13,337 bases of DNA, taken from positions 1 to 13,337 of the forward strand of contig CAMDAL010000071.1 in NCBI GenBank assembly GCA_945888565.1. Direction: 5' to 3'. Below, piece by piece: positions 1 through 8,065 of the stretch. The notes below the pieces were generated by a model. It had not been told where the DNA came from. It ran no database searches and saw nothing but the letters and a program-made list of their open reading frames with translations. A program made the translations under genes and the position numbers. The number at the start of each line of letters is the position of its first letter. Position 1 is the stretch's first letter. This DNA is from Devosia equisanguinis. GTDB lineage: Bacteria > Pseudomonadota > Alphaproteobacteria > Rhizobiales > Devosiaceae.

Positions 1-237
1 GGCATCGGCTTCATTCCCTGGGCGCCGCTCGGTGGTGAAGGCGGCCCCGGCGCCAAGGTTCAGGCGATCGCCCAGAAATACGGCGCGACGGCGAGCCAGG
101 TCGCCCTCGCCTGGGCGTTGAAGCGCTCGCCCGTCATGCTGCCTATCCCAGGCACCGGCAAGGTGAAGCACCTCGAGGAAAACGTCGCGGCGGCGGCGAT
201 CCAGCTCAGCGACGAGGATTTCGACGCGCTGAGCTAA
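1..237 (+). CDS. Aldo/keto reductase, C-terminal fragment (5' end outside window)
   Basis: The frame is open from base 1 and ends with TAA at 235-237, giving 78 residues. They read as the last part of a TIM-barrel NAD(P)H-dependent aldo/keto reductase: an FIPWAPL barrel-strand segment, then an ATASQVALAWALKRS helix, then PIPGTGKVKHLEENV, the cofactor-phosphate-binding loop and helix of the family, and a closing LSDEDFDAL. The catalytic Asp/Tyr/Lys/His residues would lie in the missing N-terminal part, so activity and substrate cannot be judged. Family members reduce aldehydes and ketones in the cytoplasm. The gene runs convergent to ilvD and ends just before a strong hairpin. The family call is firm; no specific gene name is justified. 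Confidence 0.9.
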   Translation, partial: GIGFIPWAPLGGEGGPGAKVQAIAQKYGATASQVALAWALKRSPVMLPIPGTGKVKHLEENVAAAAIQLSDEDFDALS

Positions 238-252
238 GCCTCTTCAAGAAAC

Positions 253-285
253 GCAAAGGGCGGGTCGCATCGACCCGCCCTTTGC
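253..285. terminator. Bidirectional intrinsic terminator between aldo/keto reductase and ilvD
   Basis: There is a perfect 15-bp inverted repeat (253-267 with 271-285) around a 3-nt loop, with a GGGCGGG/CCCGCCC core flanked by AAA/TTT. It lies 15 nt after the aldo/keto reductase stop and 43 nt beyond the ilvD stop, between convergent genes. Read on the minus strand, the stem is followed by a T-rich stretch (TTTGCGTTTCTT), so it suits ilvD best. On the plus strand only the TTT inside the stem is available. Confidence 0.8.
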
Positions 286-328
286 CGTTCGCCCCTCCGG
301 TAAAGGTGGGAGCGGGTAGTTCAGTCCC

Positions 329-2173
329 TCAGTCGCGCAGCTTGCTCAGGTCGCGCACGGCGCCCTTGGCGGCGCTGGTGGCGAAGTGGGCGTAGGCCTT
401 GAGGGCGGTCGAGACGTTGCGCTTGCGCGGCTCGGCCGGCTTCCAGCCCTTCTGGTCCTGCTCGGCGCGGCGCGCCTCCATTTCGGCGGGCGAAATGCGC
501 AGGCTGATCGAGCGGTTCGGGATGTCGATGTCGATGATGTCGCCGTTGCGCACCAGCCCGATCGCGCCGCCTTCGGCCGCTTCGGGCGAGACGTGGCCGA
601 TGGAGAGGCCCGAGGTGCCGCCCGAGAAGCGGCCGTCGGTCAGCAACGCACACGCCTTCCCGAGCCCGCGCGACTTGAGGTAGCTGGTGGGGTACAGCAT
701 TTCCTGCATGCCCGGGCCGCCGCGCGGACCTTCGTAGCGGATCACCACCACGTCGCCGGCCTTCACCTCGTTGCTCAGGATCGCCTTGACGCTGGCGTCC
801 TGGCTCTCGAACACACGGGCCGGGCCCGAAAACTGCAGGTTCGACTCGTCGACGCCCGCCGTCTTCACGATGCAGCCTTCGAGCGCGATATTGCCGCTCA
901 GCACGGCGAGACCGCCATCCTTCGAAAACGCGTGCTCCGGCGAGCGGATGGCACCTTCGGCGCGGTCGAGATCGAGCTCGGTCCAGCGGTTGGACTGGCT
1001 GAAGGCCTGCGTCGTCCGCACGCCGCCCGGCGCCGCCAGGTAGAAGTTGCGCACCGCTTCGGAGTTGGTGCGCGAGACGTCCCAGCGGTCGAGCGCGTCG
1101 CCGATGGTCGCGGCGTGCACCGTCGGTTCGGACCGGTTGATCAGGTTCGCCCGGTCGAGCTGGCCAAGGATCGACATGATGCCGCCGGCGCGATGCACGT
1201 CCTCGATATGGACGTCGTTCTTGGCCGGGGCGACCTTGCACAGCACCGGCACCTTGCGAGAAAGCGCGTCGATATCGTCCATGGTGAAATCGACGCCACC
1301 CTCATGGGCGGCCGCGAGGATGTGCAGCACGGTGTTGGTCGAGCCGCCCATGGCGATATCGAGCGCCATTGCGTTCTCGAACGCCGCCTTGGTGGCGATC
1401 GAGCGTGGCAGCACCGAGGTATCGTCCTGCTCGTAGTAGCGGCGGGCGATATCGACGATCAGGTGGCCGGCCTCCTGGAACAGCCGCTTGCGGTCCGAGT
1501 GGGTGGCGAGCGTCGTGCCGTTGCCCGGCAGGCTGAGGCCCAGTGCCTCGGTGAGGCAGTTCATCGAGTTGGCGGTGAACATGCCCGAGCACGACCCGCA
1601 GGTCGGGCAGGCGGCCTCCTCGATCTTCTGCACTTCGGCGTCGGAGTAGCTCTCGTCGGCGGCCATTACCATGGCGTCGACCAGGTCGAGGGCCTGCAGC
1701 TTGCCCTTCACCATCGCCTTGCCGGCTTCCATCGGGCCGCCCGAAACGAAGATCACCGGGATGTTGATCCGCATGGCCGCGTTCAGCATGCCCGGCGTGA
1801 TCTTGTCGCAGTTGGAGATGCAGACCATGGCGTCGGCGCAGTGGGCGTTGACCATGTACTCGACGCTGTCGGCGATCAGGTCGCGGCTCGGCAGCGAATA
1901 GAGCATGCCGTCATGGCCCATGGCGATGCCGTCATCGACCGCGATGGTGTTGAATTCCTTGGCCACGCCGCCCGCCGCCTCGATCTCGCGCGCCACCAGC
2001 TGGCCGAGGTCCTTGAGGTGCACGTGGCCGGGCACGAACTGGGTGAACGAGTTGACCACGGCGATGATCGGCTTGTCCCAGTCGCCATCCTTCATGCCGG
2101 TGGCGCGCCAGAGGCCGCGGGCACCGGCCTGGTTGCGGCCATGGGTGGTGGTACGGGAGCGATAAGTGGGCAT
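329..2173 (-). CDS. ilvD: Dihydroxy-acid dehydratase
   Basis: This is the Fe-S dehydratase that turns 2,3-dihydroxy-3-methylbutanoate and its methylpentanoate homologue into the 2-oxo acid precursors of valine/leucine and isoleucine, in the cytoplasm. The 614-residue protein is the usual length and close in sequence to the E. coli enzyme. Visible motifs are AVDDGIAMGH (Asp80/81, metal site), CISNCDK (Cys122; Lys124 is the carbamylated lysine of the family), TCGSCSG (Cys195, cluster ligand) and GRFSGGTSG near 514-522 with the proposed catalytic serine. The ATG at 2173 is chosen because MPTYRSRTTTHGRN is the conserved N-terminus and a GAGG lies a few bases upstream. The frame stays open 29 codons further, but that part resembles no family member. 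It lies 133 nt downstream of ubiG on the same strand, separated by an inverted repeat. Confidence 0.97.
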   Translation of the reverse strand: MPTYRSRTTTHGRNQAGARGLWRATGMKDGDWDKPIIAVVNSFTQFVPGHVHLKDLGQLVAREIEAAGGVAKEFNTIAVDDGIAMGHDGMLYSLPSRDLIADSVEYMVNAHCADAMVCISNCDKITPGMLNAAMRINIPVIFVSGGPMEAGKAMVKGKLQALDLVDAMVMAADESYSDAEVQKIEEAACPTCGSCSGMFTANSMNCLTEALGLSLPGNGTTLATHSDRKRLFQEAGHLIVDIARRYYEQDDTSVLPRSIATKAAFENAMALDIAMGGSTNTVLHILAAAHEGGVDFTMDDIDALSRKVPVLCKVAPAKNDVHIEDVHRAGGIMSILGQLDRANLINRSEPTVHAATIGDALDRWDVSRTNSEAVRNFYLAAPGGVRTTQAFSQSNRWTELDLDRAEGAIRSPEHAFSKDGGLAVLSGNIALEGCIVKTAGVDESNLQFSGPARVFESQDASVKAILSNEVKAGDVVVIRYEGPRGGPGMQEMLYPTSYLKSRGLGKACALLTDGRFSGGTSGLSIGHVSPEAAEGGAIGLVRNGDIIDIDIPNRSISLRISPAEMEARRAEQDQKGWKPAEPRKRNVSTALKAYAHFATSAAKGAVRDLSKLRD

Positions 2174-2190
2174 GACATCCTCGGGGGCTG

Positions 2191-2204
2191 GCCGGTTGTC
2201 CGGC
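2191..2204. other. Small hairpin in the ilvD leader
   Basis: A 5-bp inverted repeat, GCCGG (2191-2195) with CCGGC (2200-2204), has a 4-nt loop and sits 18-31 nt upstream of the ilvD ATG. In the ilvD transcript it would lie just 5' of the ribosome binding site. A stem this short is frequent by chance in GC-rich DNA, so a role is unproven. No leader peptide with runs of Ile, Val or Leu codons was seen beside it. Confidence 0.25.
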
Positions 2205-2248
2205 GTTTTCCCTTCCTTAGCGCAATTCCGTCCGCAGCGGGAGGGCGA

Positions 2249-2270
2249 AACCGTACCCATCGGTACGGTT
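2249..2270. terminator. Inverted repeat between ubiG and ilvD (terminator or operator)
   Basis: A perfect 9-bp inverted repeat, AACCGTACC (2249-2257) and GGTACGGTT (2262-2270), surrounds a 4-nt loop. It lies 37-58 nt beyond the ubiG stop and 76-97 nt upstream of the ilvD start. In the minus-strand transcript the stem ends in GGTTTCG, a short U tract, so termination after ubiG would be weak. Its symmetry and position also fit an operator for ilvD. The sequence alone does not choose between them. Confidence 0.45.
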
Positions 2271-2306
2271 GCGTTTCACGAGCGCGGCATTACCAGCGCA
2301 AGGGCC

Positions 2307-3047
2307 CTATGAAGCCGGCCGTTCCGCCAGCACCATGTAGTTGATGCCGGTGTCGCGGCTCTGCCGCCACTCGTCGGCCAGCGGGTGGAAGACGACGCCC
2401 ACCTTCTCGATCACCTTGAGCCCGTTGCGCTTCAGCAGCGCCCCGATCTCGTCGGGGGTGAGGAACTTGCGGTAGTCGTGGGTGCCGCGTGGCAGCCAGC
2501 CGAGCACGTACTCGGCCCCGACGATGGCCATGGCGAAGGCGCGCGGCGTGCGGTTGATCGAGGCGGTGAAGTTGAGCCCGCCCGGCGCCGTCAGCTCGGC
2601 GCAGCTCTTCATGTAGAGCGGCACGTTATCGACGTGCTCCACCACTTCCATGTTGAGCACGATGTCGAAGGTTTCGCCCGCCGCCGCAACGCTCTCGGCT
2701 GTCACGGCGCGATAGTCGATGGCGAGGCCCGACTGTTCGGCATGCAGCTTCGCGATCGCGATGTTCTTTTCGCCCGCATCGATGCCGGTGACCGACGCGC
2801 CCAACCGGGTCAGCGGCTCGCTCAGCAAGCCACCACCGCAACCGATATCGAGCACGCGCAGCCCCTCGAGCGGCCGGCGCACCGAGCCGTCCCTGCCGAA
2901 ATGCCGGATGGCGTTGTCCCGCACATAGCCCAGCCGCACCGGGTTGAACTTGTGCAGCGGCTTGAACTTGCCCGTGGGGTCCCACCACTCGTCCGCCATG
3001 GCCGCGAACTTGGCGATCTCGTCGGTATTGATGGTCGTGTCGGTCAT
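2307..3047 (-). CDS. ubiG: Ubiquinone biosynthesis O-methyltransferase
   Basis: This SAM-dependent methyltransferase carries out both O-methylations of ubiquinone synthesis (2-polyprenyl-6-hydroxyphenol and 3-demethylubiquinol). The 246 residues are normal for the family. The N-terminus has the typical FAAMADEWWDPTGKFKPLHKFNPVRL (about 14-39). SAM motif I is VLDIGCGGG (65-73) followed by an acidic residue at the end of the next strand (D90). NMEVVEHV (132-139) is the post-I motif. INRTPRAFAMAIVGAEYVLG and LPRGTHDYRKF (about 164-195) are UbiG-specific and separate it from generic class I methyltransferases. The ATG at 3047 gives the expected MTDTT-IN-DEIAKF start; the 28 codons open upstream are read through the neighbouring repeat region and look non-coding. 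No good Shine-Dalgarno is visible. It is divergent from lysC. Confidence 0.95.
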   Translation of the reverse strand: MTDTTINTDEIAKFAAMADEWWDPTGKFKPLHKFNPVRLGYVRDNAIRHFGRDGSVRRPLEGLRVLDIGCGGGLLSEPLTRLGASVTGIDAGEKNIAIAKLHAEQSGLAIDYRAVTAESVAAAGETFDIVLNMEVVEHVDNVPLYMKSCAELTAPGGLNFTASINRTPRAFAMAIVGAEYVLGWLPRGTHDYRKFLTPDEIGALLKRNGLKVIEKVGVVFHPLADEWRQSRDTGINYMVLAERPAS

Positions 3048-3102
3048 GGGTGGGTTATCGGACTGATGCTGCTGCAAGGCAAGGGCACAGGGTGGCGCAG
3101 CT

Positions 3103-3269
3103 ACCCCCACCCTACCTGCACTAGGCGGCAAGCCGCCAAGTTCCGTTACCCTCCCCCCAAAGGGGGAGGGAGGCGCTGCTGCCAGCGTGGTGCCACTGGT
3201 CTCCCTCCCCCTTGTGGGGAGGGTAGCGCCGCCAGGAGCGAAGCGACGTAGCAGAGCTAGGGTGGGGGT
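3103..3269. repeat. Inverted pair of a C/G-rich intergenic repeat
   Basis: The outer arms are a perfect 12-nt inverted repeat (3103-3114 with 3258-3269; ACCCCCACCCTA and its complement). Each half also has its own inner hairpin: a 9-bp stem at 3149-3170 with a 4-nt loop, and an 8-bp stem at 3203-3223 with a 5-nt loop, both built from CCCTCCCC/GGGGAGGG. The reverse complement of the left half matches the right half at both ends but diverges in the middle, so this looks like two copies of one repeat in head-to-head orientation. Similar 'CCCCACCCTAGC...GGGGGAGGG' intergenic repeats are common in rhizobial-type genomes (recollection, not checked). It fills about half of the 332-nt divergent ubiG/lysC region and may separate or insulate the two promoters. 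Confidence 0.75.
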
Positions 3270-3342
3270 GCATCGATCCCGTCACCCCCCGTTGCCTCCT
3301 GTCACCATCTGTGGCACATCCCCTGCCCAATTCTTGAGCGTA

Positions 3343-3360
3343 CCCGCCGGTTCTGGCGGG
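3343..3360. other. Hairpin just upstream of lysC
   Basis: A 6-bp inverted repeat, CCCGCC (3343-3348) and GGCGGG (3355-3360), with a 6-nt loop ends 19 nt before the lysC TTG start. It could be a leader hairpin or operator for lysC, or a chance GC stem. The rest of the non-repeat part of this intergenic region (3270-3342) shows no -35/-10 pair I would defend. Confidence 0.25.
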
Positions 3361-3379
3361 CAAAGTCGGGGTAGGGGCC

Positions 3380-4651
3380 TTGGGCCGTATCGTAGTGAAG
3401 TTCGGTGGCACGTCCGTTGCTACCGTCGAGCGCATCCGGCAGGCGGCGCGGCATGTGAAGCGCGAGGTAGAGGCCGGCCACGAGGTTGCCGTCGTCGTCT
3501 CCGCCATGAGCGGCAAGACCAACGAGCTGGTCGGCTGGGTCAACGAGGCATCGAAGCTGCACGATGCGCGTGAGTACGATGCCGTGGTCGCTTCGGGCGA
3601 GCAGGTCACGGCCGGGCTGATGGCCATCGTCCTGAGCGAAATGGGAATCCCGTCGCGCTCGTTCCAGGGCTGGCAGGTGCCGATCCATACTGACGACGCA
3701 CATGGCGCCGCCCGCATCGTCGAGATCGATCCAACCAACCTCCGCGCCCAGATGGCGCAGGGCGTGGTCCCGGTGGTCACCGGCTTCCAGGGCATCGCGC
3801 CATCGGGCCGCATCACCACGCTCGGCCGTGGCGGCTCGGACACCTCGGCCGTGGCGGTCGCGGCAGCCGTCGGCGCCGATCGCTGCGATATCTACACCGA
3901 CGTCGATGGCGTCTACACCACCGACCCGCGCATCACCCCCAAGGCAAAGCGCCTCTCCAAGATCTCTTTCGAAGAGATGCTGGAAATGGCCTCGCTCGGC
4001 GCCAAGGTGCTGATGATCCGTTCGGTCGAGATGGCGATGGCGCACAAGGTGCGCCTCACCGTCCGTTCCACCTTCGATGACCCGGATGCGCCGCAGATTG
4101 CGCCCGATGGTACGCCGGGCGTTCCCGGCACGCTCGTATGCGATGAGGAAGAGATCATGGAAAAGCAGATCGTTTCGGGCGTCACGCTGGCGCGGGCCGA
4201 ATCCAAGATCACGCTGCGCGACGTGAAGGACCGGCCTGGCGTCGCCGCGGCCATCTTCGGTTCGCTCGCCGACGAGTCGATCGTCGTCGACATGATCGTG
4301 CAGAACATCTCCGAGGATGGCGCCACCACCGACATCACCTTTACCGTGCCCGATGCCGAGCACGACAAGGCGATCAAGGCGCTCGAGGCTGCCAGCGCGG
4401 CCGGCAAGTTCGAGTATCGCACCCTCAATACCGCCAAGGGCGGCGCCAAGGTTTCGGTGGTGGGCGTGGGCATGCGCAACCATGCGGGCGTCGCGGCCAG
4501 CATGTTCAAGGCGCTGGCCGACAAGTCGATCAACATCCAGTTGATCACCACGTCCGAGATCAAGACCTCGGTGCTGATCGACGACGAATATGCCGAGCTT
4601 GCGGTTCGGGCCCTCCATACGTATTACGGGTTGGACAGACAGGACGCCTGA
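3380..4651 (+). CDS. lysC: Aspartokinase
   Basis: It phosphorylates L-aspartate to L-4-aspartyl phosphate, the first step towards lysine (and diaminopimelate), threonine, methionine and isoleucine. The 423-residue length is that of a monofunctional aspartokinase. KFGGTSV (7-13) is the N-terminal substrate/nucleotide motif, GRGGSDTSA (149-157) and YTDVDGVYTTDPR (172-184) complete the kinase domain, and two ACT regulatory domains follow (about 265-340 and 345-420) with VQNISEDG and IQLITTSEIKTSVLI. The start is taken as TTG: the resulting MGRIVVKFGGTS fits the usual M-x-RIVMKFGGTS, and no ATG or GTG gives it. Purine-rich GGGG/AGGGG runs precede it, though spacing is not ideal. Feedback inhibition by lysine and/or threonine is expected for the family; which one is not readable here. 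It is the first gene of the lysC-ptsP-prfA-prmC cluster. Confidence 0.97.
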   Translation: MGRIVVKFGGTSVATVERIRQAARHVKREVEAGHEVAVVVSAMSGKTNELVGWVNEASKLHDAREYDAVVASGEQVTAGLMAIVLSEMGIPSRSFQGWQVPIHTDDAHGAARIVEIDPTNLRAQMAQGVVPVVTGFQGIAPSGRITTLGRGGSDTSAVAVAAAVGADRCDIYTDVDGVYTTDPRITPKAKRLSKISFEEMLEMASLGAKVLMIRSVEMAMAHKVRLTVRSTFDDPDAPQIAPDGTPGVPGTLVCDEEEIMEKQIVSGVTLARAESKITLRDVKDRPGVAAAIFGSLADESIVVDMIVQNISEDGATTDITFTVPDAEHDKAIKALEAASAAGKFEYRTLNTAKGGAKVSVVGVGMRNHAGVAASMFKALADKSINIQLITTSEIKTSVLIDDEYAELAVRALHTYYGLDRQDA

Positions 4652-4712
4652 GGCCCGCTCATTCGACGGTTGCCCGGGCCGTAGGGCGGCGCCGGGCCGC
4701 CGGGCGGAAGAG

Positions 4713-6980
4713 ATGGCGACATCGATCAGCGGGCCGCGCGTGCTCCTCAAGCAGCTGCGCGAAACCATGGCGGAGCCGCTGGCTTCGCAGGCCCGGCTCG
4801 ACAAGATCGTCGGGCTCATCGCCGGCAACATGCATGCCGATGTCTGCTCGTTCTACGTGCTGCGTGATGACGATCAGCTCGAGCTGTTCGCCAACCGGGG
4901 CTTCAAGCCCGAAGCGGTACACGCCACCACGCTGCGGCTGGGCGAGGGCCTTGTCGGCCTGATCGCCAAGCAGGCCGAGCCGCTGAGCCTCGACAACGCC
5001 TCGCAGCACCCCGCCTATGCCTATCGACCCGAAACCGGCGAAGAGGCGTTCCTCGCCTTCCTCGGCGTGCCGGTGCTGCGCGCCGGGCAGACGCTGGGCG
5101 TTCTCGTGGTACAGAATCGCGATGCCCACGCCTATGGCGAGGACGAGATCGAGGCGATGCTCACCACGGCGACCCTGCTCGCCGAGATGGTCTCGACCGC
5201 CGATTTCGCCGCCCTCATCAAGCCGGGCCAGGATATCGACCTGCGCCGGCCGCGCACCTTCAACGGCAATGGCTTCACCGACGGCGTGGCGCTGGGCAAG
5301 GTGGTGCTGCATGATCCGCGCGTCGTCGTCACCAATTTCGTCGCCGAGGACACCGAGGTCGAGCTGAGCCGGCTGGCCGATGCGCTGGACCGGATGCGGC
5401 TGTCGATTGATGACATGCTCAGCCACGGCGACATGCAGTCGTTCTCCGATCACCGGGAAATCCTCGAGAGCTACCGCATGTTCGCGCATGACCGGGGCTG
5501 GGTCGACCGGCTGACCGAGGCGATCGACAACGGCCTTACCGCCGAAGCGGCGGTCGAACGGGTGCAGAACGATACCCGGGCCCGTATGATGCGGCAGACC
5601 GACCCATATATCCGCGACCGGCTGCACGACCTCGACGACCTGGCCAACCGGCTGCTCCGCATCCTCACCGGCGACGGCAACGCCATGGGCAAGAAGGAAC
5701 TGCCCGAGAACGCCATACTCGTCGCCCGCAACATGGGGCCGGCCGACCTGCTCGAATATGACCGCACCCGGCTGCGCGCCGTGGTGCTGGAGGAGGGCGC
5801 GTCGATCTCGCACGTCGCCATCGTCGCCAAGTCGCTCGGTCTCGTCGCTGTCGGGCAGGCCGCCAACATCGTCTCGCTGTGCGAGGCGGGCGACGATATC
5901 ATCGTCGATGGCCCGTCTGGCACCGTTCACCTGCGGCCGACGCGCGACATGATCCAGGTCTATGTCGACAAGGTTCGGCTCTCGGCCAAGCGGCGCGCGC
6001 ACTATCGCGAGCTTCGGGACATGCCGGCCTGCACGCGCGACGGTACCGAGATCACGCTGCTGCACAATTCTGGCCTCGTTGCCGACCTGCCCATGCTCGC
6101 GGATACCGGCGCGGCTGGCGTCGGGCTGTTCCGCACCGAACTGCAGTTCATGATCGCCTCGCGCCTGCCGCGCCTCAGGGAGCAGGTCGAACTCTATTCC
6201 GAGGCAATCCGCCTCACCGAGGGCAAGCCGATCGTCTTCCGCCTGCTCGATATCGGCGGCGACAAAGTCATTCCCTACCTGCGCTCGGAGGCCGAGGAGA
6301 ACCCGGCCATGGGTTTCCGCTCGCTGCGCCTGGCGCTCGACCGCAAGGGCCTGCTGCGCATCCAGATTCGCGCCCTGCTGCAGGCGGCCAATGGCGGGCC
6401 GATGAAGATCCTCGTCCCGATGGTCACCGACGCCTGGGAGTTCCAGCAGACCCGCGTCGAGGTCGACCGCGAGGTTGAACGCCTCCGCCGCGAAGGCCGG
6501 CCGGTGCCGAGCAAGCTCGAACTGGGCGCCATGATCGAGGTGCCCTCGCTGCTGTTCGAACTCGACCAGGTGCTGCCGATGGCCGATTTCGTCTCGATCG
6601 GCTCGAACGACCTCGTCATGTTCCTCACCGCCGCCGATCGTGGCAATCCGCGCGTCGCCAAGGCCTATGACCCGATCGCGCTGCCGCGGTTGCGGGCGCT
6701 GAAACACATCGTCGACATGGCAGGAAAGTACAACGTGCCGCTCACCATGTGCGGTGAGCTGGCAGGCCGGACCGTCGAGGCGCTGGCGCTGCTCTCCATC
6801 GGCATGACCAAGCTGTCGATGAGCCCGCCCTCGATCGGCCCGATCAAGGAGATGATCCTCGGGCTCGACCTCAGGCCAATCCGCGAGGCGGTCGACGTCG
6901 CCCTGGCCGAAGGCGCCACGGGTCCGTCGATCCGCGAACTGCTTCTGGGCTGGGCAGACCGCCAGGGGCTCGCTATCTAG
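4713..6980 (+). CDS. ptsP: Phosphoenolpyruvate-protein phosphotransferase, nitrogen-PTS enzyme I (EI-Ntr)
   Basis: EI-Ntr takes phosphate from PEP and passes it through NPr (PtsO) to EIIA-Ntr (PtsN), a regulatory relay linked to nitrogen and potassium status rather than sugar uptake. Domain order in the 755 residues is a GAF sensor (about 20-165), the PTS EI N-terminal NPr-binding part (about 180-310), the swivelling phosphohistidine domain with EEGASISHVAIVAKSLG (His367 the phosphorylated residue), and the PEP-binding barrel (about 430-720) with GLFRTELQFM (471-480), GGDKVIPYLR, MIEVPSLLFELD, GSNDL (630-634) and MCGELAG (Cys680). The N-terminal GAF separates it from sugar-PTS enzyme I. The ATG at 4713 follows GGAAG closely and gives the typical SGPRVLLKQLRETMAEP start; the 41 codons open upstream overlap lysC and look non-coding. 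It lies 61 nt after lysC and 6 nt before prfA. Confidence 0.95.
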   Translation: MATSISGPRVLLKQLRETMAEPLASQARLDKIVGLIAGNMHADVCSFYVLRDDDQLELFANRGFKPEAVHATTLRLGEGLVGLIAKQAEPLSLDNASQHPAYAYRPETGEEAFLAFLGVPVLRAGQTLGVLVVQNRDAHAYGEDEIEAMLTTATLLAEMVSTADFAALIKPGQDIDLRRPRTFNGNGFTDGVALGKVVLHDPRVVVTNFVAEDTEVELSRLADALDRMRLSIDDMLSHGDMQSFSDHREILESYRMFAHDRGWVDRLTEAIDNGLTAEAAVERVQNDTRARMMRQTDPYIRDRLHDLDDLANRLLRILTGDGNAMGKKELPENAILVARNMGPADLLEYDRTRLRAVVLEEGASISHVAIVAKSLGLVAVGQAANIVSLCEAGDDIIVDGPSGTVHLRPTRDMIQVYVDKVRLSAKRRAHYRELRDMPACTRDGTEITLLHNSGLVADLPMLADTGAAGVGLFRTELQFMIASRLPRLREQVELYSEAIRLTEGKPIVFRLLDIGGDKVIPYLRSEAEENPAMGFRSLRLALDRKGLLRIQIRALLQAANGGPMKILVPMVTDAWEFQQTRVEVDREVERLRREGRPVPSKLELGAMIEVPSLLFELDQVLPMADFVSIGSNDLVMFLTAADRGNPRVAKAYDPIALPRLRALKHIVDMAGKYNVPLTMCGELAGRTVEALALLSIGMTKLSMSPPSIGPIKEMILGLDLRPIREAVDVALAEGATGPSIRELLLGWADRQGLAI

Positions 6981-6986
6981 AGCCCC

Positions 6987-8063
6987 ATGCCGACACTCCC
7001 GCAAGACAAGCTCGACACCATGACCAAGCGCTTCGACTCGATCGAAGCAGCGCTGGCGTCCGGTCCGTCCGCTGAAGACTACGTTCGCTTTTCCAAGGAA
7101 TACGCCGAACTCGAGCCGGTGGTTCGCCCCATCCAGGCCTACCAGAAGATGGTGCAGAACCTCGCCGATGCCGAGGATCTGCTGAAGGCCGGCGACCGCG
7201 AAATGGCCGAGATGGCCCAGGCCGAGATCGAGGACCTGAAGCCGCGCATCGAGGCTGCGGTCCAGAATATCCGCATCCTGCTGCTCCCCAAGGACGCGGC
7301 GGACGAAAAGAGCGTCATCCTCGAAGTGCGCGGCGGCACTGGCGGCGACGAAGCTGCGTTGTTTGCCGGCGACCTGCTCCGCATGTACCAGCGCTACGCC
7401 GACCTCAACGGCTGGAAGTTCCAGTTGCTCGAGGAAAGCCCCGGCGAAGTCGGCGGCTACAAGGAAGTCACCGCCAACATTTCGGGCAAGGGCGCCTACG
7501 CCAAGCTGAAGTTCGAATCGGGCGTGCACCGGGTGCAGCGCGTGCCGACCACCGAGACGCAGGGCCGCATCCACACCTCAGCCGCCACCGTCGCGGTGCT
7601 GCCCGAGGTCGAGGATATCGAGATCGACATCGCGCCCAACGATATCCGCATCGATACGATGCGCTCGTCCGGCGCTGGCGGCCAGCACGTCAACACCACC
7701 GACTCGGCGGTGCGCATTACCCACATCCCGTCGGGCATCGTGGTCACCGCGTCGCAGAAATCGCAGCACCAGAATCGCGCCACTGCCATGAAGGTGCTGC
7801 AGGCCCGGCTCTACGAAGAACAACGCCATGCCCGCGACACCGCCCGTTCCGAGTCGCGCAAGGAGCAGGTCGGCTCGGGCGATCGCTCGGAGCGCATCCG
7901 CACCTACAACTTCCCGCAAGGGCGGGTGACCGACCACCGCATCAACCTCACGCTCTACAAGCTCGAGAAGGTCATCGCAGGCGACGCGCTGGGAGAGCTG
8001 GTCGACGCGCTGATCACCGAGAACCAGGCGGCGCAGCTCGCCGCGATGGAGGGCATTTCCTGA
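6987..8063 (+). CDS. prfA: Peptide chain release factor 1
   Basis: RF1 recognises UAA and UAG in the ribosomal A site and triggers peptide release. The 358 residues match the usual length. Visible are the stop-codon-reading PxT motif in HRVQRVPTTETQGRIHTS (Pro187-Thr189), the catalytic GGQ in RSSGAGGQHVNTTDSAVR (231-233, Gln233 the methylated residue) and RTYNFPQGRVTDHRINLTLY (305-324). RF2 would carry SPF instead of PxT. The ATG at 6987 lies only 6 nt after the ptsP stop, and no good Shine-Dalgarno falls between them, so re-initiation by ribosomes finishing ptsP is likely (inference). LPQDKLDTMTKRFDSIE is the standard RF1 N-terminus, which supports this start over the ATG at codon 12. prmC starts 2 nt after its stop. 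Confidence 0.97.
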   Translation: MPTLPQDKLDTMTKRFDSIEAALASGPSAEDYVRFSKEYAELEPVVRPIQAYQKMVQNLADAEDLLKAGDREMAEMAQAEIEDLKPRIEAAVQNIRILLLPKDAADEKSVILEVRGGTGGDEAALFAGDLLRMYQRYADLNGWKFQLLEESPGEVGGYKEVTANISGKGAYAKLKFESGVHRVQRVPTTETQGRIHTSAATVAVLPEVEDIEIDIAPNDIRIDTMRSSGAGGQHVNTTDSAVRITHIPSGIVVTASQKSQHQNRATAMKVLQARLYEEQRHARDTARSESRKEQVGSGDRSERIRTYNFPQGRVTDHRINLTLYKLEKVIAGDALGELVDALITENQAAQLAAMEGIS

Positions 8064-8065
8064 CA

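Noticed and set aside
386..2344. 652-codon open frame on + opposite ilvD
   Set aside because: It is the antisense shadow of ilvD, low in complexity and rich in Arg/His/Ala/Val/Asp, as GC-rich antisense frames typically are; ilvD is unmistakable on the other strand.
4590..4712. Upstream start for ptsP at 4590
   Set aside because: It overlaps the conserved C-terminus of lysC, and the added 41 residues do not resemble the family, whereas ATG 4713 has a GGAAG and the expected N-terminal sequence.
3302..4831. 509-codon open frame on - opposite lysC
   Set aside because: Antisense shadow of lysC with no family features.
4659..7574. 971-codon open frame on - opposite ptsP and prfA
   Set aside because: It spans two clear genes on the other strand, has no recognisable motif, and has the His/Asp/Gln-rich composition of an antisense frame.
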